From Ponticaulis koreensis DSM 19734 (GTDB lineage Bacteria > Pseudomonadota > Alphaproteobacteria > Caulobacterales > Hyphomonadaceae): a stretch of 64,000 nucleotides of DNA. The translations under genes and the position numbers were made by a program. A model generated the notes under the pieces. It was not told the DNA's origin, made no database searches, and worked only from the letters and a program-made list of their open reading frames with translations. Positions 62,318 through 64,000 of the stretch are shown here, one piece after another. The DNA is taken from contig NZ_ATVJ01000001.1 in the NCBI RefSeq assembly GCF_000420665.1, positions 62,001-126,000 on the forward strand, given 5' to 3'. Each line of letters opens with the position of its first letter. Within the stretch, counting starts at the first letter, position 1.

Positions 62318-63685
62318 CTATGCCGACGCCATGGACACGCGTGTCGGCTTCACACCATTAGGGCCGTACAGATTGACCTTTAGGCTGGAAATCGCGTGGA
62401 CCAGCGCATTTGGCGCGATCTTCTGTTTGCCCGTCCAGTGAATGTTCGGGAAACGGTCGAATATCTGCTCATAGGCGATGCGCAGCTGCATCTGCGCCAC
62501 GCGGAAGCCCATACATTTATGGACGCCATGGCCGAAGGCGAGGTGCTTATCGACATTCTCACGCGTCATATCCATCCGGTCAGGATCAGGGAAGACGCTC
62601 GGGTCACGATTGGCTGCGCCATACCAGAGGACAACTTTCTCATCCTTGGCGATCTTCTGTCCATTAAGCTCGGTGTCTTCAAGCGCCGTACGGCGCATAT
62701 GCACCACGGGCGACACGAGACGCAGCGCTTCCTGAGACATGGCCGGTATCATTGAACGGTCTGATAGCACCATCTCGCGCTGGTCCGGAAACTGCGTCAG
62801 AAGCCGCAGCGTGCCCGAAACAGAATTTCGCGTCGTGTCATTGCCTGCGAAGATGATGAGCAGCCATGAGCCGTCCAGAAACTCCTGTGGCAGCTCTTCT
62901 CCGTCCAGCCTGGCGTTCGCAATCGCAGAGAGCAGATCATTGCGCGGGTTCGCGCGGCGGTCTGCCATGACCTGCTTCCCGTAAGCGAACATCTCATCGA
63001 CATTCTTGAAGAATTTCATCGGGAAGAGCGGCTCGCTCATAATGACTTTCCACGGGTTCGCCGTGTACTGAGCCGCAAGCTCCAGATAGTGCATCCATTT
63101 GATGATCTTCGGGCGATCAGCCTCATCCACGCCCAGCATCTCGCACAGAGTAAAGAGCGGCAGCTCCTGAGAGAACAGCTTCACAAAGTCGACTTCCGGC
63201 CCATTCGCTTCGACATTATCCAGAAGTTCGGAGACCTTTTTCTCAACCTTCTCCTTCAGCTCGGCGACATAGCGCGGAATGAAAAAATCCAGCTGCTGCA
63301 TACGCATTTCCATATGGCGCGGCGCATCCAGATTGATCAGCGAGTTCATCGCCGCTTCCATCAGAATGGCTGGTTTCCAGTTCTCGCGCGGCTGGATGGC
63401 CATATTGATGCTGCCACGTTCGGAAGAAAATACGGCAGGGTTCAGCTCAACCGATTTGAGATCTTCATAGCGCGTCACAGACCAGAATCCTGAACCACGC
63501 TTGCCCATTTCAGACCACATGACAGGCGCTTCCTCGCGCATGCGTGCGTAAAACTGATGAGGGTGACCATTCGTCCAGGATGACGGATCCCAGAGCTTAT
63601 ACCCCTCAAGCCTTGGATAAACCGCCTCAAACTTCGGGTCCGGTTTGAAGCTGTCTGTCAGAATTTTCTCGCTGACGAGCTGCAT
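62318..63685 (-). CDS. Cytochrome P450
   Basis: 455 residues, soluble. Heme-binding loop FGHGVHKCMGFRVA gives Cys391 as the iron ligand. The I-helix is FAGNDTTRNS (residues 279-288) and the ExxR pair is Glu319 and Arg322. The type without membrane anchor and with an acid-alcohol pair in the I-helix is a bacterial class I enzyme needing ferredoxin and reductase, not seen nearby. Substrate could be a terpene, steroid or alkane-like compound. Divergent from the FAD oxidoreductase. Confidence 0.93.
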   Translation of the reverse strand: MQLVSEKILTDSFKPDPKFEAVYPRLEGYKLWDPSSWTNGHPHQFYARMREEAPVMWSEMGKRGSGFWSVTRYEDLKSVELNPAVFSSERGSINMAIQPRENWKPAILMEAAMNSLINLDAPRHMEMRMQQLDFFIPRYVAELKEKVEKKVSELLDNVEANGPEVDFVKLFSQELPLFTLCEMLGVDEADRPKIIKWMHYLELAAQYTANPWKVIMSEPLFPMKFFKNVDEMFAYGKQVMADRRANPRNDLLSAIANARLDGEELPQEFLDGSWLLIIFAGNDTTRNSVSGTLRLLTQFPDQREMVLSDRSMIPAMSQEALRLVSPVVHMRRTALEDTELNGQKIAKDEKVVLWYGAANRDPSVFPDPDRMDMTRENVDKHLAFGHGVHKCMGFRVAQMQLRIAYEQIFDRFPNIHWTGKQKIAPNALVHAISSLKVNLYGPNGVKPTRVSMASA

Positions 63686-63892
63686 GTCTTTCCTCCCGTT
63701 CGCGCCATCTGTCGGGCGCGATTTCCGTCGATATAAACATGATCAAGCATGGTGTACGTAAGGGCAGTCAAGCGCCTCGGGAAACGAATACGGTCAGGGG
63801 ACTTGTCGTTACGGTAGTTACAGTCATATCTGAAAGATAGCGATTGCTGGCAGCCCTGCTTCCAGTACAGGATAACTGAACCGGAGGTGCGT

Positions 63893-64000
63893 GTGTCGGA
63901 ATTTGATACCGAAGCTATTGTCGTTGGAGCTGGCGCTATCGGGCTGGCGATTGGCTACGCGCTCGCACAGCGCGGCATTGCGCCAATCGTTATCGAACGC
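63893..64000 (+). CDS. FAD-dependent oxidoreductase, 3' end missing
   Basis: 36 residues are visible from GTG 63893, with GGAGG 5 bases upstream. IVVGAGAIGLAIGYALAQRG is the GxGxxG dinucleotide-binding strand-loop-helix of DAO-type FAD enzymes, such as L-2-hydroxyglutarate or glycine oxidases; the next strand (APIVIER) fits. The remainder is outside the window, so the substrate cannot be told. Confidence 0.83.
   Translation, partial: MSEFDTEAIVVGAGAIGLAIGYALAQRGIAPIVIER

Overview
The window looks like chromosomal DNA of an alphaproteobacterium. Gene content (a ~1000-residue TonB-dependent receptor, S9B and S15-type peptidases, a metH split into two genes, an ArsR-methyltransferase fusion regulator beside metF, DUF1244, DUF3052) and a moderately high GC content suggest an aquatic, Hyphomonadaceae/Maricaulales-like organism. 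That placement is inference; no rRNA gene is present to fix it. Most genes are chromosomal housekeeping or nutrient-scavenging genes with good ribosome binding sites and frequent ATGA or CTAG overlaps.

Layout. 0-10 kb: the elongation factor P modification pair epmA (cut by the left edge) and epmB, an AEC permease, then a minus-strand run (glycosyltransferase, U32/TrhP-type protein, DUF3052, SMI1/KNR4, DUF1244), an exported DUF1254/DUF1214 protein, an exported parvulin isomerase and proC. 10-17 kb: an accessory-looking zone with a membrane-tethered XRE regulator, two exported serine hydrolases, a flavin-reductase-fold protein, a frameshifted gene, a cluster of dispersed palindromic repeats, and an AT-richer two-gene ParA cassette. 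17-29.5 kb: methionine metabolism. An ArsR-methyltransferase regulator with an AT-rich palindromic operator, a metF that has lost its N-terminus, two small membrane-anchored proteins and the homocysteine-methyltransferase half of MetH form one minus-strand run. The cobalamin half of MetH lies 6 kb away, beyond an oppositely oriented TonB-dependent receptor. 29.6-38 kb: mlaA-mlaC for outer membrane lipid asymmetry, an AbgT transporter, a PA1024-type NADH:quinone reductase, a PanE-like reductase, an exported amidase and an exported DUF1444-like protein. 38-47 kb: DinB, an unusual c-type cytochrome, DUF389, DCC and DsrE proteins, EttA, and a cytochrome b561-YceI fusion enclosed by two paralogous membrane proteins. 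47-64 kb: dipeptidyl peptidase IV, TraB/GumN, Nudix, a histidine phosphatase, an SDR-like protein, a membrane-tethered LuxR-type regulator facing a cytochrome b561, an S15 hydrolase, panD, a SIMPL protein, a tRNA with anticodon CAT, a chemoreceptor, an ENPP-like phosphodiesterase, a cytochrome P450 and the start of a FAD oxidoreductase.

How the genes work together. EpmA and EpmB act in sequence on EF-P. MlaA and MlaC belong to one lipid-trafficking route. The two MetH pieces together would make one cobalamin-dependent methionine synthase fed by MetF, although this MetF copy lacks the N-terminal strand that carries a catalytic Glu. The peptidases, amidase, exported hydrolases and TonB receptor fit a cell that lives on oligopeptides and other organic debris.

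The least explained parts are the ParA plus 176-residue partner cassette, the b561-YceI cassette with flanking paralogs, the b561/LuxR-type pair, and the damaged metF. Nothing resembling CRISPR, an insertion sequence or an integrase was seen.
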